Shown: piece by piece, positions 1 through 9,263 of the stretch | Numbering within the stretch: the first letter of the stretch is position 1 | Layout of the letters: each line of letters starts with the position of its first letter | DNA from: Carya illinoinensis | Taxonomy: Eukaryota > Streptophyta > Magnoliopsida > Fagales > Juglandaceae | Reading direction: 5' to 3' | DNA length: 64,000 bases | NCBI RefSeq assembly: GCF_018687715.1 | Contig: NC_056767.1 | Location: 29,890,001 to 29,954,000 of the forward strand | Translations under genes and position numbers: made by a program | Notes under the pieces: model-generated | Databases searched by the model: none | Told to the model about the DNA's origin: nothing | Seen by the model: only the letters and a program-made list of their open reading frames with translations

Positions 1-558
1 GCACATCAGTGTGCATTCACCCCTTCCTTCCGTTTGAACCCGCGAGAGTACATTCCAAACGTGCAAGTCTTCCTTCATACATCTGAGAGCTAACGCCACA
101 CATTCGGTCAGAAACACCGGACAGGTTCGTGGATTTTCAACCACCCATAACCATGGCCAAAGAAAGCCGAGATCCTCCTCCTCCATTGTCCAAAAACTCC
201 CCGCCCACCTACGTGATTTGTTATGGAGGATGACTCGCAAACCAAGCCAGTGGTGGTCTTTCAACCCACCAAAATCGCAGCCAACGACTTTTATTAATAA
301 AACCAAAACCAAGACTCAGGAAAATAGAAAGAAACTGGGAAGCAGGGAAACAGAAAACCAGAAAAAAGTAAAATGAAAACAAAAAACAACCTTCTCTCAT
401 TCCGTCAATTACATTAATTAATAAGCTGGTCATTTCCATATTATTTGTAAGGTACTTTGATCAACAAACTAGCTAGCTGCTGGTGATCATCAGTAGTACG
501 CACGTTATAATAATTCTATTCTTTCTATTCTAGTACTGTGTTGTGTTAATTTGAAGCT
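1..558. other. No recognisable gene
   Basis: I see no coding frame with recognisable domains, no RNA gene and no element boundary here. The first 220 bases are of more even composition, and the rest is AT-rich with short homopolymer runs. It may be flanking or promoter sequence of a gene outside the window. Confidence 0.4.
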
Positions 559-668
559 CGCTACAAGAAAAATTGATTTTTGTATTCAATTTATTGCAAC
601 AAAATAACTATTCATAACCAAAATTATTACAACAATAAATTGGTTACAAAAATCTATTTCTTTTAGTG
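559..668. mobile_element. Miniature CACTA-like inverted-repeat element
   Basis: A 110-bp foldback begins CGCTACAAGAAAAAT and ends in TAGTG. The reverse complement of the right end reads CACTAAAAGAAATAG, and both arms continue with a shared TTTTTGTA..CAATTTATTG stretch. CACTA termini and this length fit a non-autonomous CACTA-type MITE. The flanking 3-bp duplication is imperfect (GCT versus GAT), so the insertion looks old. There is no coding capacity. Confidence 0.5.
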
Positions 669-2249
669 GATTGTATCATCACGTTCCAGTCCTTAATTTA
701 TAAATGAAAATATGTTTTTGATATTTTTTTCTTGTTTCAATTAGTGAGTTTTGCTTAAAATTAAGGAAATATTTTATATATATAGAAGAATATTATAAAA
801 ATACATCAACATTAATTGCATATATAACTATATAAGCTGGTATACGAGTTTAATTTCATAATATCAAGAACGGAAATTAAAATATTATATGCAATGTGGT
901 ACTTCCAATTTGCTATATAATATTATTGTTCGACCCAGTATATATTAATTAAATTAGAAAAATGATATTTATAGGGTTAGAATGTGCAAATCTCACATAT
1001 CCTATAAAAGAAATGGATAAATATATAGGACACTCACATAAAAAGTTTATTTTTTAAACGGCAGGCAGCCCACTATTTCTTAAAATGAGTGCACGGAACT
1101 TACACACTCTCGGACTAATATATCTAACATTATTCATTAGACTAAACAAAATGGTGTAATATTATGGGTATATTGGGTGTATCAAATAAACAAGTATATA
1201 TGCATTGACCCAAAAACAAGATGAGAATTACATTGACTTAGGTTTAATTAAACTTAATCTTAATCCTATTATTTTTTATTGTATTTGTATGCAGGAGTTC
1301 ACGAGTACTGTTAAGCCGCCCTTCACATAGAGATCTTGATCTCCACATAACTTGAAAGATGAAATGTACCACAATATTCTTATCAACTTCCAAAACGTAA
1401 AATTAAAATAATCTGTATTTTATAAGTAGGACCTCGACCACAATAATATGCAGGTTGGTAGTTGGTTCTAAGGATACCGAATGCTAGATACCACAATGGT
1501 TGTTGTATCTGAAAGAAATATAGTGGATTTGGAACTTATTGCAGAACAAAATAGACACTTGCGCGCCGACTGAATTTGTGTCATATAAATAGTATACAAT
1601 TTTGATTTGTATTTCTTAGAAAAAAACACATTAAAATGCTAAGACCATTTTAATTTCTCACATTTTGTTGGACCCTATAAAATTTCATCCTCGTCTTCAT
1701 CAAGGCATTCGAGGAATAATTAGACCCACAAATTTTGTGCATATTTAAGAAATATGAAAGTTGAGCCATACCACATATTTATATATGAGATTTAAGCATA
1801 TTTGTGAAATTTCATATTTCTCGTCTTGGTGCTTATGGGATTGGAAAATGCATATCTCATCTACATCTCCATGCCATGCACGTCTCTATCCCTCTAGGGT
1901 TCACGAAATCAGTGTGTATATAAATACCCACATGGTCTTCATATTCATGCAAGCCTCATTTGCTAATTCCCCTAATAGGGTTGCCGCACCTTCTCCATAA
2001 ATTTATCATCAAGCACTACGCAGCTACACCCCCCTCAGCCTCTACATTTCCTCCCTACATTCCCATGTCCAAGAGAGCCCATCAAGCATGGCAACAACCA
2101 GCATGCGCTGCCCCCTATGCACATTCATCTTCTTCCTCTAGAACCTAGGGTTGTTGCCACACAGTTTCTCCACACAATATTTCCTCCCCAAGCCACTCAG
2201 CCTTCATAGTTTTGTTCCTCTAGACCACGACCAAAACACACTGGTAGCA
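669..2249. other. AT-rich intergenic sequence
   Basis: About 1.6 kb without convincing coding frames. Short frames near 1761-2148 have no recognisable domain and no supporting splice or family evidence. The right edge adjoins the truncated end of the Copia remnant that follows. I find no copy of that element's 4.91-kb LTR here, so its 3' LTR appears to be missing. Confidence 0.4.
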
Positions 2250-2489
2250 AACTAGACACCTCCCAACACCATGCATTCCGTTGACCCACACACCAACACT
2301 AGGTAAGGTGGGAGCAAATGAGGAGGGATGTATATTTGAAGGAGAGATAGGATTGGGAGTAGTAGGAATATCAACAAGAAGACAAGGTAAAACAAGATGA
2401 TTAGAAGAGTGGGCAGAAATTTGACTGTGAAAATCATGATAAGGGAAAATGTCTTCATGAAAAATATTATCTCAGGAGATGAAGAAAGT

Positions 2490-3536
2490 TTAATGGAGCA
2501 GGTCATACAACTTGTAACCCTTGACACCAGAAGGATATCCAATAAAAATACAAGGTGTGGCGCAAGCATCAAACTTAGATCGAAGGTGAGAAAGAGTCGA
2601 TGCATAGCACAAACATCCAAACACTTTAAGATGAGAATAACAAGGGAGTTTATTGTATAACATTTCATGTGGAGATTTGTTACACAAAACAGGTGTTGGA
2701 AGTCTATTGATCATGAGATGAGCAACATGTAAAACACACTCACCCCAAAAGGAAAGCGGAATATTAGCTTGAAATCTCAATAATCTAGCAACATTGAGAA
2801 GATGTTGATGTTTTCTTTCAACCACAAAATTTTGTTGGGGTGTAGCAACACAACTACAATGATGAATTACACCTTTGAGGGTGAATAAACTTGACATATG
2901 AAACCCTAAACCATTGTCTGTTCGAATGATCTGAATTTTTGTGTTGAATTGAGTTTCAACAAAGGTAAAGAAAGAATGTAATAGGGATCGAGTATCTAAT
3001 TTTTGTTTCATCAAGTATATCCATGTAGCTCAAAAGTAGTCATCAACAATGGATAGGAAATAGTTGAAAGCATCAAATGTAGAAGTAGAAAATGGACCCC
3101 AAATATCACAATGAATTAAAGCAAAAATAGATCTAGCAGTATGTTCACTATGAGGAAAAGGTAAACGTTTATGTTTGACAATAAGACATACAGGACAATC
3201 AAACGTTTTATTATAAGATGCAGGAATGTCAGATACAGATTTGTGTAGAGCATCCAACTTAGAAAAAGAAGGATGACCTAATCTAACATGCCAAAGATCA
3301 ATAGAAGTCTTTATTAATGGAAACAAGTAATTGGAAACTGTAGAAACAACAGGTATAGAAGAATAAGATGTTTGTTGCAGAACATATAGATTGCCTCTTT
3401 TGCTACCCAAGCCAATCATTCTCCAATGGATGAGGTCTTGAATAAAACAACAACTAGACAAAAAAAGAAAGAAACAAGAGGATGAAGCTACTAACATACA
3501 GTAAATTGAAGCGAAATGAAGGTACATATAAAACAT
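2490..3536 (-). pseudogene. Copia integrase remnant
   Basis: Two frames together give a GAG-pre-integrase and integrase module. The upstream frame carries WHVRLGHPSF, a CPVC-type zinc-binding residue pair and HCDIWGPF with a following VDDY, the first catalytic Asp region. The downstream frame has RTDNG (second Asp), then PQQN and VERKHQH (catalytic Glu region), and FWGECV. The frame breaks around 3015-3030. Family knowledge places this as the integrase of a Copia polyprotein; here it cannot make a functional enzyme. Confidence 0.85.
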
Positions 3537-3657
3537 ATGTGAGAATCAAAGATTTTAAGAGTTTTACAGTACCAATATGTGTTACAATTACACTGGAACC
3601 AATAGGTAATGTAACAATAGTATTAACTATGGAGATGAAAGTACTAAAAGAAGAAAA

Positions 3658-3840
3658 TCAAGAAATGATATGGTCAGTTGTACCAGTGTCAGGAATTTGA
3701 TTGAAGGAGAAGATAGAGTGAAATATACTTAAAAGAGATGAAGATGTGGAAACATCAAAGATTACATTGGCGGCCTTTGAGCTAGATAAATTAGAAGATT
3801 TAGTGAGTAATGAATTTTGAGCAATGAGAAAAGCCAACAA
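3658..3840 (-). pseudogene. Copia aspartic protease remnant
   Basis: A short minus-strand frame ends with DTGTTDHI, which matches the active-site motif DSGATxH of Copia proteases with substitutions. It lies between the zinc knuckle and the integrase, as expected for the polyprotein. Flanking sequence is broken by stops. Confidence 0.65.
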
Positions 3841-3949
3841 CTGTTGACACTACTCTGGAGAGATAGGCAACTAAGGAATAGCCGCTGTAGATGAGAAAGA
3901 TCCATGATCTGGATGCTCCTGAGCAACCTGATTTGTAATAGGGGATTCC

Positions 3950-4198
3950 CTAAACTTGGATTAAAAAACCAGGAGGATAGCCGTGCAATTTATAGCATTT
4001 GTCCATAGTATGACCAACAACACCACAGTGAGAGCAAAGAGGTCTATCTTTGAGAATATTTGGTTTACCAAAAGCAATCGTAGAGACATTAGTTCTGGTA
4101 AATAGGGTAGCTGATTCAAACATAGGAGTCGAAACTGAAATTTGTTGCTGTTTTTCTTCTTGTAAAACAAGAGAAAAGACCTTGTTAATGAATGGCAA
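3950..4198 (-). pseudogene. Copia gag zinc knuckle fragment
   Basis: The minus-strand frame contains CSHCGVVGHTMDKC, a CX2CX4HX4C nucleic-acid-binding knuckle, followed by YKLHGYPPGF, a tail typical of plant Copia gag proteins. It is the nucleocapsid end of the gag of the surrounding remnant. The frame does not join the gag N terminus at 4718-4873 without shifts. Confidence 0.8.
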
Positions 4199-4317
4199 GC
4201 ATTAACAAAATCTGACCACGTACGTGTGAAAAATTCTCATTAAGTCCCATGAGAAAACAAAAAACATATTGCATTGTTGATAATCCAATAATATTTTTAA
4301 AGCACCACATGAACAAT

Positions 4318-4451
4318 GCAGAACAGGGGAATAATTTGCCAATTCATCCCAAATCCCCTTCATATGAGTACAATAAGTACTAATGCAAAACAGGGGAATA
4401 ATTTGCCAATTCATCCCAAATCCCCTTCATATGAGTATAATAAGAACTTGC
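4318..4451. repeat. 67-bp tandem duplication inside the gag remnant
   Basis: Positions 4318-4384 and 4385-4451 are two adjacent, nearly identical 67-bp copies (GCARAACAGGGGAATAATTT...). Only a few bases differ. The duplication interrupts the gag-coding region of the Copia remnant and contributes to its loss of frame. Confidence 0.9.
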
Positions 4452-4717
4452 AAAAATCTGACCTTGAGTTAGGGATGAAAATTCTTTCTCCAATTGATAG
4501 ATCCAAGGGCCATTACCTTGATCGAAATGCTCTTGAAGATTGACCAAACTTTAGAGGCAGAGGAAGTATAAATGATGCTGGTCACAATCTCCTTTGATAT
4601 TGAGTTCAGAATCCATGAAAGCAAGGTGTTATTATATCACTCCCAAGCTCCAAACATTGGATCATTAGGTGGAGGTTGTGAATTCAACCCGGTGACAAAC
4701 CCTAGCTTATTCTTGGC

Positions 4718-4873
4718 TCAGAAGGCCATAAGCATCGAATGGGACCATGTAGGGTAATTGTCACCTGTGAGAGGTTGAGTGACAAGAATGGAACCAGGGC
4801 CATCTGCATTGGTGAGGAAGTAAGGACTTGGGTAATCATCCCCAGTGGAAGAGAAGAATGCGGAAGCTGCCAT
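4718..4873 (-). pseudogene. Copia gag N-terminal fragment
   Basis: An ATG at 4873 on the minus strand opens a frame starting MAASAFFSS and containing LTGDNYPTWSHSM. This is the conserved N-terminal gag pattern (LxGxNYxxWSxxM) of plant Copia elements. It starts about 33 nt downstream of the primer-binding site, so this is the likely polyprotein start. The frame ends at 4718. Confidence 0.8.
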
Positions 4874-4913
4874 GGCTGAGAGAATACCTAGGTTCAAGAA
4901 ACATCTGATACCA

Positions 4914-5210
4914 TGTGAAAAGGAAAATTCCGATTTCTCATTAAAACTAATCAAAGTTAATTACAATATATTCTTTTATATGCACAGCAAATGTATACGT
5001 GTATATAACAGTACAAAGTCAAAGAAAAAGGAAAAAAGAAACTATTCTTTAATAAACTCTAAGTTCTATGTCTATGAGTCTTAGTATAAAATTCACTATA
5101 AATATGATCTGATAAAAGCTCTCAATCTTCACTAAGCTTTCTACAAATATTACTCCTATAGAGTTCTTTATAAGCAAAATAGTATAAGTATTGTTACGTC
5201 TACAAAGAAA
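4914..5210 (-). repeat. 5' LTR of the Copia remnant, outer end unresolved
   Basis: Directly beyond the primer-binding complement, sequence starts TGTGAAAAGG, the expected inner boundary of a minus-strand 5' LTR. No second LTR copy exists in the window, so the outer end cannot be placed. The end given is where a distinct foldback begins. Confidence 0.5.
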
Positions 5211-5340
5211 TTACATAAAAACAATCTCATAAATTTATGTAGTTTCATCTTATTTATTAGATCTACTTTACAATAAAAGTAACTTTCAATCAAATGAACC
5301 ATATTAAATTATGTCAATTTATGAGATTATTTTTATGTAA
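5211..5340. mobile_element. Foldback MITE
   Basis: The left arm begins TTACATAAAAACAATCTCAT (5211-5242). The right arm (5308-5340) is its reverse complement over about 26 bp with one mismatch. A unique centre of about 65 bp separates the arms. The structure is that of a foldback or MITE element with no coding capacity. No target-site duplication could be fixed with confidence. Confidence 0.6.
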
Positions 5341-5496
5341 TCCCTTTATGACTAGAGTATTTCTCAAATAGTATTAGAGCTTTCTGGTTCAACCCTTTGC
5401 TCTAAATCTCAAAAGGAAGCCTTTCTCTTCTCAGTTGCCTCTCTCCCTTTTTGATTCCCTTCTCATTACTTTATGTCATGTCTCCTTCAAATTTAT

Positions 5497-6640
5497 ATCC
5501 CCCATTCCTCACTTCTATCCTAAGATAATGGACTTCAGCATAGGCTTTATACTAGCGCTCATTTTACCCCCAACATCCCCAACAATACCCAAGAACGAAA
5601 ATTATAATCCTAGTTGATGTGGAAGATCATAACAACATTTTGATATTTTACTGAATGAATAGATGAAGAGCAAGACATAAGCAGAAATAGCACAAATTAT
5701 ATACCTGCTCAACTCACTCCTCCAGACTTTTTGTAACGCCCCAATAGAAGGCCCAAACCACATGGCCTATACTTTAAAAGGACTAGTCAATTATACAATT
5801 GGACCCCCATTGGAACCTTATAAAAAGGAAGAAATTCTCATTCCCAAGTAATGTGGGATCTCATATACCACCTACCTTAATCTTATTATATAGAGGTATC
5901 ACAATAACCTGGTTCTGATACCATTTGTAACGCCCCAATGAAAGGCCCAAACCATATGGCCTATACTCCAAAAGGACTAGTCAATGATATAATTAGAGCC
6001 ACATTGAAACCTTATAAAGAGCAAAAATTTCTCATTTACAGGCAATGTGGGATCACATACACCACCTACCTTTAATTTTATCATATAGGGGTATCACAAT
6101 ATTTATAACGTCCCAATAGAAGGCCCAAACCACATGACATATATTCTAAAAAGACTAGTTAATGATACAATTGGAGCCCCATTCAAATCTTATAAAGAGT
6201 AAGAATTTCTCATTCCCAAGCAATGTGGGATCTCATACACCACCTACCCTTAATCTTATCATACAGGAGTATCACAATCTACCCACCTTAAATTCCCGAT
6301 GTCTTCGTTGGGCCTGTCCGTTGTAGGTGGCATGGCTTAAGTCCCACATTTCTAGTTGGGATAGGTTCTGATGCCATTTGTAACGCCCACTGGAAGGCTC
6401 AAACCACATAATCTATATTCTAAAATGACTAGTTAATGATATAATTAGAGCTCTATTAAAACTTTATAAAGAGTAAGAACTTTTTCTTTTTAAATAATGT
6501 GAAATTCTATACACCATTTATTCTTAATCTTATCCTATAGAGATATCACACTTTTAATATAGCCTCCCCAGTGATCTGCTTTCTGCAAGCTTCCCAGAAA
6601 CATGGGTCTCCAATTGGTAACCTTCTTCTTTCCTTAATTC
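5497..6640. repeat. Block duplicated at 12.07-12.39 kb, TRIM-occupied copy
   Basis: Sequence at 5497-5726 and 6556-6640 matches 12069-12385 closely, including the phrases GATAATGGACTTCA, CATAAGCAGAA and CATGGGTCTCCAATTGG. In this copy the two halves are separated by the TRIM array at 5732-6550; the 12-kb copy is uninterrupted. The nature of the duplicated block is unknown and it has no convincing coding frame. Confidence 0.85.
5732..6550 (-). mobile_element. TRIM retrotransposon with four tandem LTRs
   Basis: Four related ~172-bp units (5732-5903, 5926-6098, 6104-6276, 6379-6550) begin TGTAACGCCC or a variant and end TATCACA. The 102-bp spacer between units 3 and 4 has, read on the minus strand, a primer-binding site (TGGCATCAGAACC, one change from the Met-tRNA match) next to unit 4 and a purine tract (AAGGTGGGTAGAT) next to unit 3. 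This is a complete miniature LTR element of about 447 bp. Between units 1 and 2 a 22-bp spacer keeps TGGTATCAGAACC. The whole array is flanked by CTTTT at 5727-5731 and 6551-6555. There is no coding capacity, so it would need enzymes in trans. Confidence 0.85.
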
Positions 6641-6826
6641 AAGGAATTAAGCCCATGGCCAGTCATTGCCGAGAACAAAGCATGTGGCTCTAGCTTCTTG
6701 CTTGGTATCTGTCACAGTTTTTTCTTTAACTAATGGAAAGTGATACGCTTACATTTTTACTACTACCGCTCTACTACTTAGCCCACGTGGCTTCTTTTTC
6801 TGCTTTTCCTTCTACCTTTTGCTTCT

Positions 6827-7204
6827 GTGATTAAAAACTTTGTCAAAAAGACTCAAACTCCTCTCCCATTGGCGCCCCAAAAACCACACATGCTTTTTAG
6901 AAGCTCAGAAATGCCGTCGTTAAGAAAGATTGATGACAACCATTTCCTCAAATCATCTACCCAACAAACGCTCACCGACAAAGATTATGGCACCAACCCC
7001 AAATGGAACTTCCTCGTCAAGTTCACCATCGATGACGCTGCTGCTAATCAGAACTGCCTCACCCTTGTCGTCAACCTCAAGTCCGACAGGAGCTTGGGCG
7101 AAAGAGAGATTGGCCAAATCCACGTGCCTATCAAGGAGCTTTTGGACGGTTTATGCCAAGAAAACGATCTACCTCGCTGCGGTCCTTTGAATTCTTGCTA
7201 CTAA
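6827..7204 (+). pseudogene. C2-domain (SRC2-like) gene fragment
   Basis: The 125-codon frame contains DKDYGTNPKWNF, KFTIDDAAANQNCLTLVV, and LGEREIGQIHVPIKELLDG. These match the second half of a plant C2 domain of the SRC2 (cold-regulated, membrane- and calcium-associated) type, where a TNPxWN motif and an IGExHVPxKELLD strand are diagnostic. The N-terminal half of the C2 domain and the usual proline/glycine-rich C terminus are absent, and the first ~25 residues look unrelated. It is probably a gene fragment, though a short expressed protein cannot be excluded. The next gene-like sequence, the H2A fragment, is about 300 bp downstream. Confidence 0.7.
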
Positions 7205-7509
7205 GGTACTTTTGGATCCTACAAACACACTCTTTAGTCATTTTTGTCTTAGATGCCGTGTATCTTGATTGACCGTTCCCGATGTTTGGCTGTTGAAAGC
7301 TTGGAAAAATTAATTAATAGCGTTTTATTTTTTAATTGCTCTTTGTTTGTTGAAAAAGTAAATATAAGGAATTTGGATGTTTAAATTTTAGATCCAGGTT
7401 GTTTTGGATCCCAAAACTCTTAGATTCGCAACTTAGCCTCATTTGTTTGTCATGTATTTTCTCGGCATCACTTCTTTTTTTATGGCTCTTAAAGAATTAT
7501 TAGGATGAA

Positions 7510-7715
7510 ATGAAAGTGCTGGAGTTGGCAAGGAGCACAACACGTGATAACAAGAAGAATAGGATCAATCCAAGGCATGTGCTTTTTGGCTGTAAGGAAC
7601 AACGAGAAACCGGGAAACTGCTTCAATGGGTCACTGACTCACCACTGTCAAAGGTGGAGTTCTGCCAAATATCAACCCAGTATTGCTTATAAAAGAAAAC
7701 CGCTACTTTCTAATC
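7510..7715 (+). pseudogene. Histone H2A pseudogene fragment
   Basis: Across shifting frames the sequence spells the second half of a plant histone H2A: VLELA, then [13 protein letters not shown] in one frame, LAVRN in the next, GKLL in the first, and LPNINPVLL near 7650-7690 in a third. The order is exactly that of the H2A alpha-2 C-terminal part, loop and docking region. The match starts at the residue where plant H2A genes commonly have their intron, suggesting one exon was copied. At least two frameshifts make it non-functional as H2A. The N-terminal exon is not visible upstream. Confidence 0.85.
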
Positions 7716-9263
7716 CAAGAAGGTCTCCAAGTTGCAACTTGAACTTCTTTGTCTATATCTACCTTTAGCGCAAAAACTGCTAAGAGAATGTGAACTTTGC
7801 CGAATAATATTATTTTACTTACGCCCTTGCAAACAAAAATTTCACTTTTTGGCTAATTCCCACTATTTTTAAATACTTAAAATTAAGTTCTTAGAGCTTG
7901 AAAGAAATGCTCTGGCAAGGAGTGGAGGTCAATTTCTTTGACATTCGTTATTCAAAGACCCAGAATAATTTTAAGTTGATGATTTTGATTAGTCTATTTT
8001 CTTAATTTATACTCTGAAAAATTATGAATGAGAAAACAAAAAATAATTTTCAGATTATGAATGAGAAAACAAAAAATAATTCTTTTTGATATGAGGTTTT
8101 GAAGAAAATGAATTCATAGTCAAAAGATGAATAGCCAAAAGTATATCAGTTCAAAAATAATTCTTGGGGCTTGTGGCACAGTCTTTCTCTATGGGCGTAT
8201 TTTGGGAGGATGATTTCAGTTTGAGTTATGGTTGCTCGTTTTAACGACTGACAGCTTTTGGGCAAAGATTGGATAGTTTTCGGCAAGTAGAGATGGGATT
8301 ATTGAGCATTTCTGACAGCTTTTTGATTTTGAGAAAGTAAAAGACAGAAAAAAAAAAAAAAAAGTCACGTGGGCTGTGGGTCAGATAAAAATGATTTGAA
8401 ATCTGTGTCAAAGGACAAACCGCCGTCAATGCACAAAACAGTAAACAAATTTATGACTTTTATTACCAAGTAATTAATTATATGAAAGAAAATAACTTTT
8501 CCCGATCTTCCTCCGAAGATGATGGGTATTTTCTTGACTTTTAAGGGAATAAAAGTAGTACTAAAACCAACGCGTCAACATAAAAATAATAATAATTGTT
8601 TATTTTATTATTCTTTTTTAATTGAGTAACAGCTAGGTATATACGTATGACACTTTTTAAATTTCTGGGGCTACAAAAAATTCGGTACGGAATAGTATAA
8701 ATTAATATTTTTAATTTTTTAGTTATTTTTTAAACCCTTTTAAATATTTTTAAAAATAAAAAATAAAACAATTATTAAAAATACACTTCTATAATTATTA
8801 AATAAAACAAAATTATTAAATGAATGACGAGCGCCAACTGCATGCGAGTCATGCGACGACTGCATTGAATTGATATTGACTTCTAAATTAATGGGCAAGA
8901 TAGAAATTAGGTCATAGAGATCCAAAAAATCTGTGCACAGGACAGACCTTTTGGTTCATGCATGCACCTGCCCTGCTGGGCCCTGGCTATCAATGTCTTG
9001 CCGTAGAGTCTCATGCATTGACCGTATGTTGTACGTACCAGTGATGTGGGAGGTTACCGCCGTGGAAAATCAGTGCACTTTCGGTTCATATCACATCAAG
9101 TGGATGGAAATTGCCAACACCAAATCAATTATTCCTGCTATGATATCTTCCTTTGTCTGCAATAGACGAATGCATATTTTCACGTTGTTTATGTGTCTGC
9201 TTCCATCTTCAGCACACCTAGCTAGCTAATCTCTGCATCTGAGTTCCAAACGACCCTTCCTCA
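7716..9263. other. Intergenic and upstream region of copy A
   Basis: No gene is evident. From about 8450 to 9263 the sequence matches 50390-51077, upstream of copy C: GAAAGAAAATAA, GGGAATAAAAGTA, AGTAACAGSTAGG, and GCATTGACCRTAT occur in the same order. This is therefore the duplicated promoter side of the GH18-kinase gene. An AT-rich stretch at 8690-8800 resembles the MITE-like sequences seen elsewhere. The frame at 8933-9229 has no domain. Confidence 0.6.

Larger units (their letters stand above)
2250..4913 (-). mobile_element. Degenerate Copia retrotransposon, gag-protease-integrase part
   Basis: Read on the minus strand, the block holds in order a primer-binding site (TGGTATCA, complement at 4906-4913), a gag N terminus, a zinc knuckle, an aspartic protease remnant, a GAG-pre-integrase region and an integrase core. 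Reverse transcriptase and RNase H are absent and the left end stops near 2250, so the element is truncated as well as broken by stops and frameshifts. The order protease-integrase before the missing RT is the Ty1/Copia order. The 5' LTR begins with TG at 4914. No target-site duplication can be checked because the 3' end is lost. Confidence 0.85.

Noticed and set aside
8933..9229. 98-codon frame upstream of copy A
   Set aside because: The homologous region upstream of copy C does not keep the frame, so it is promoter-side sequence.
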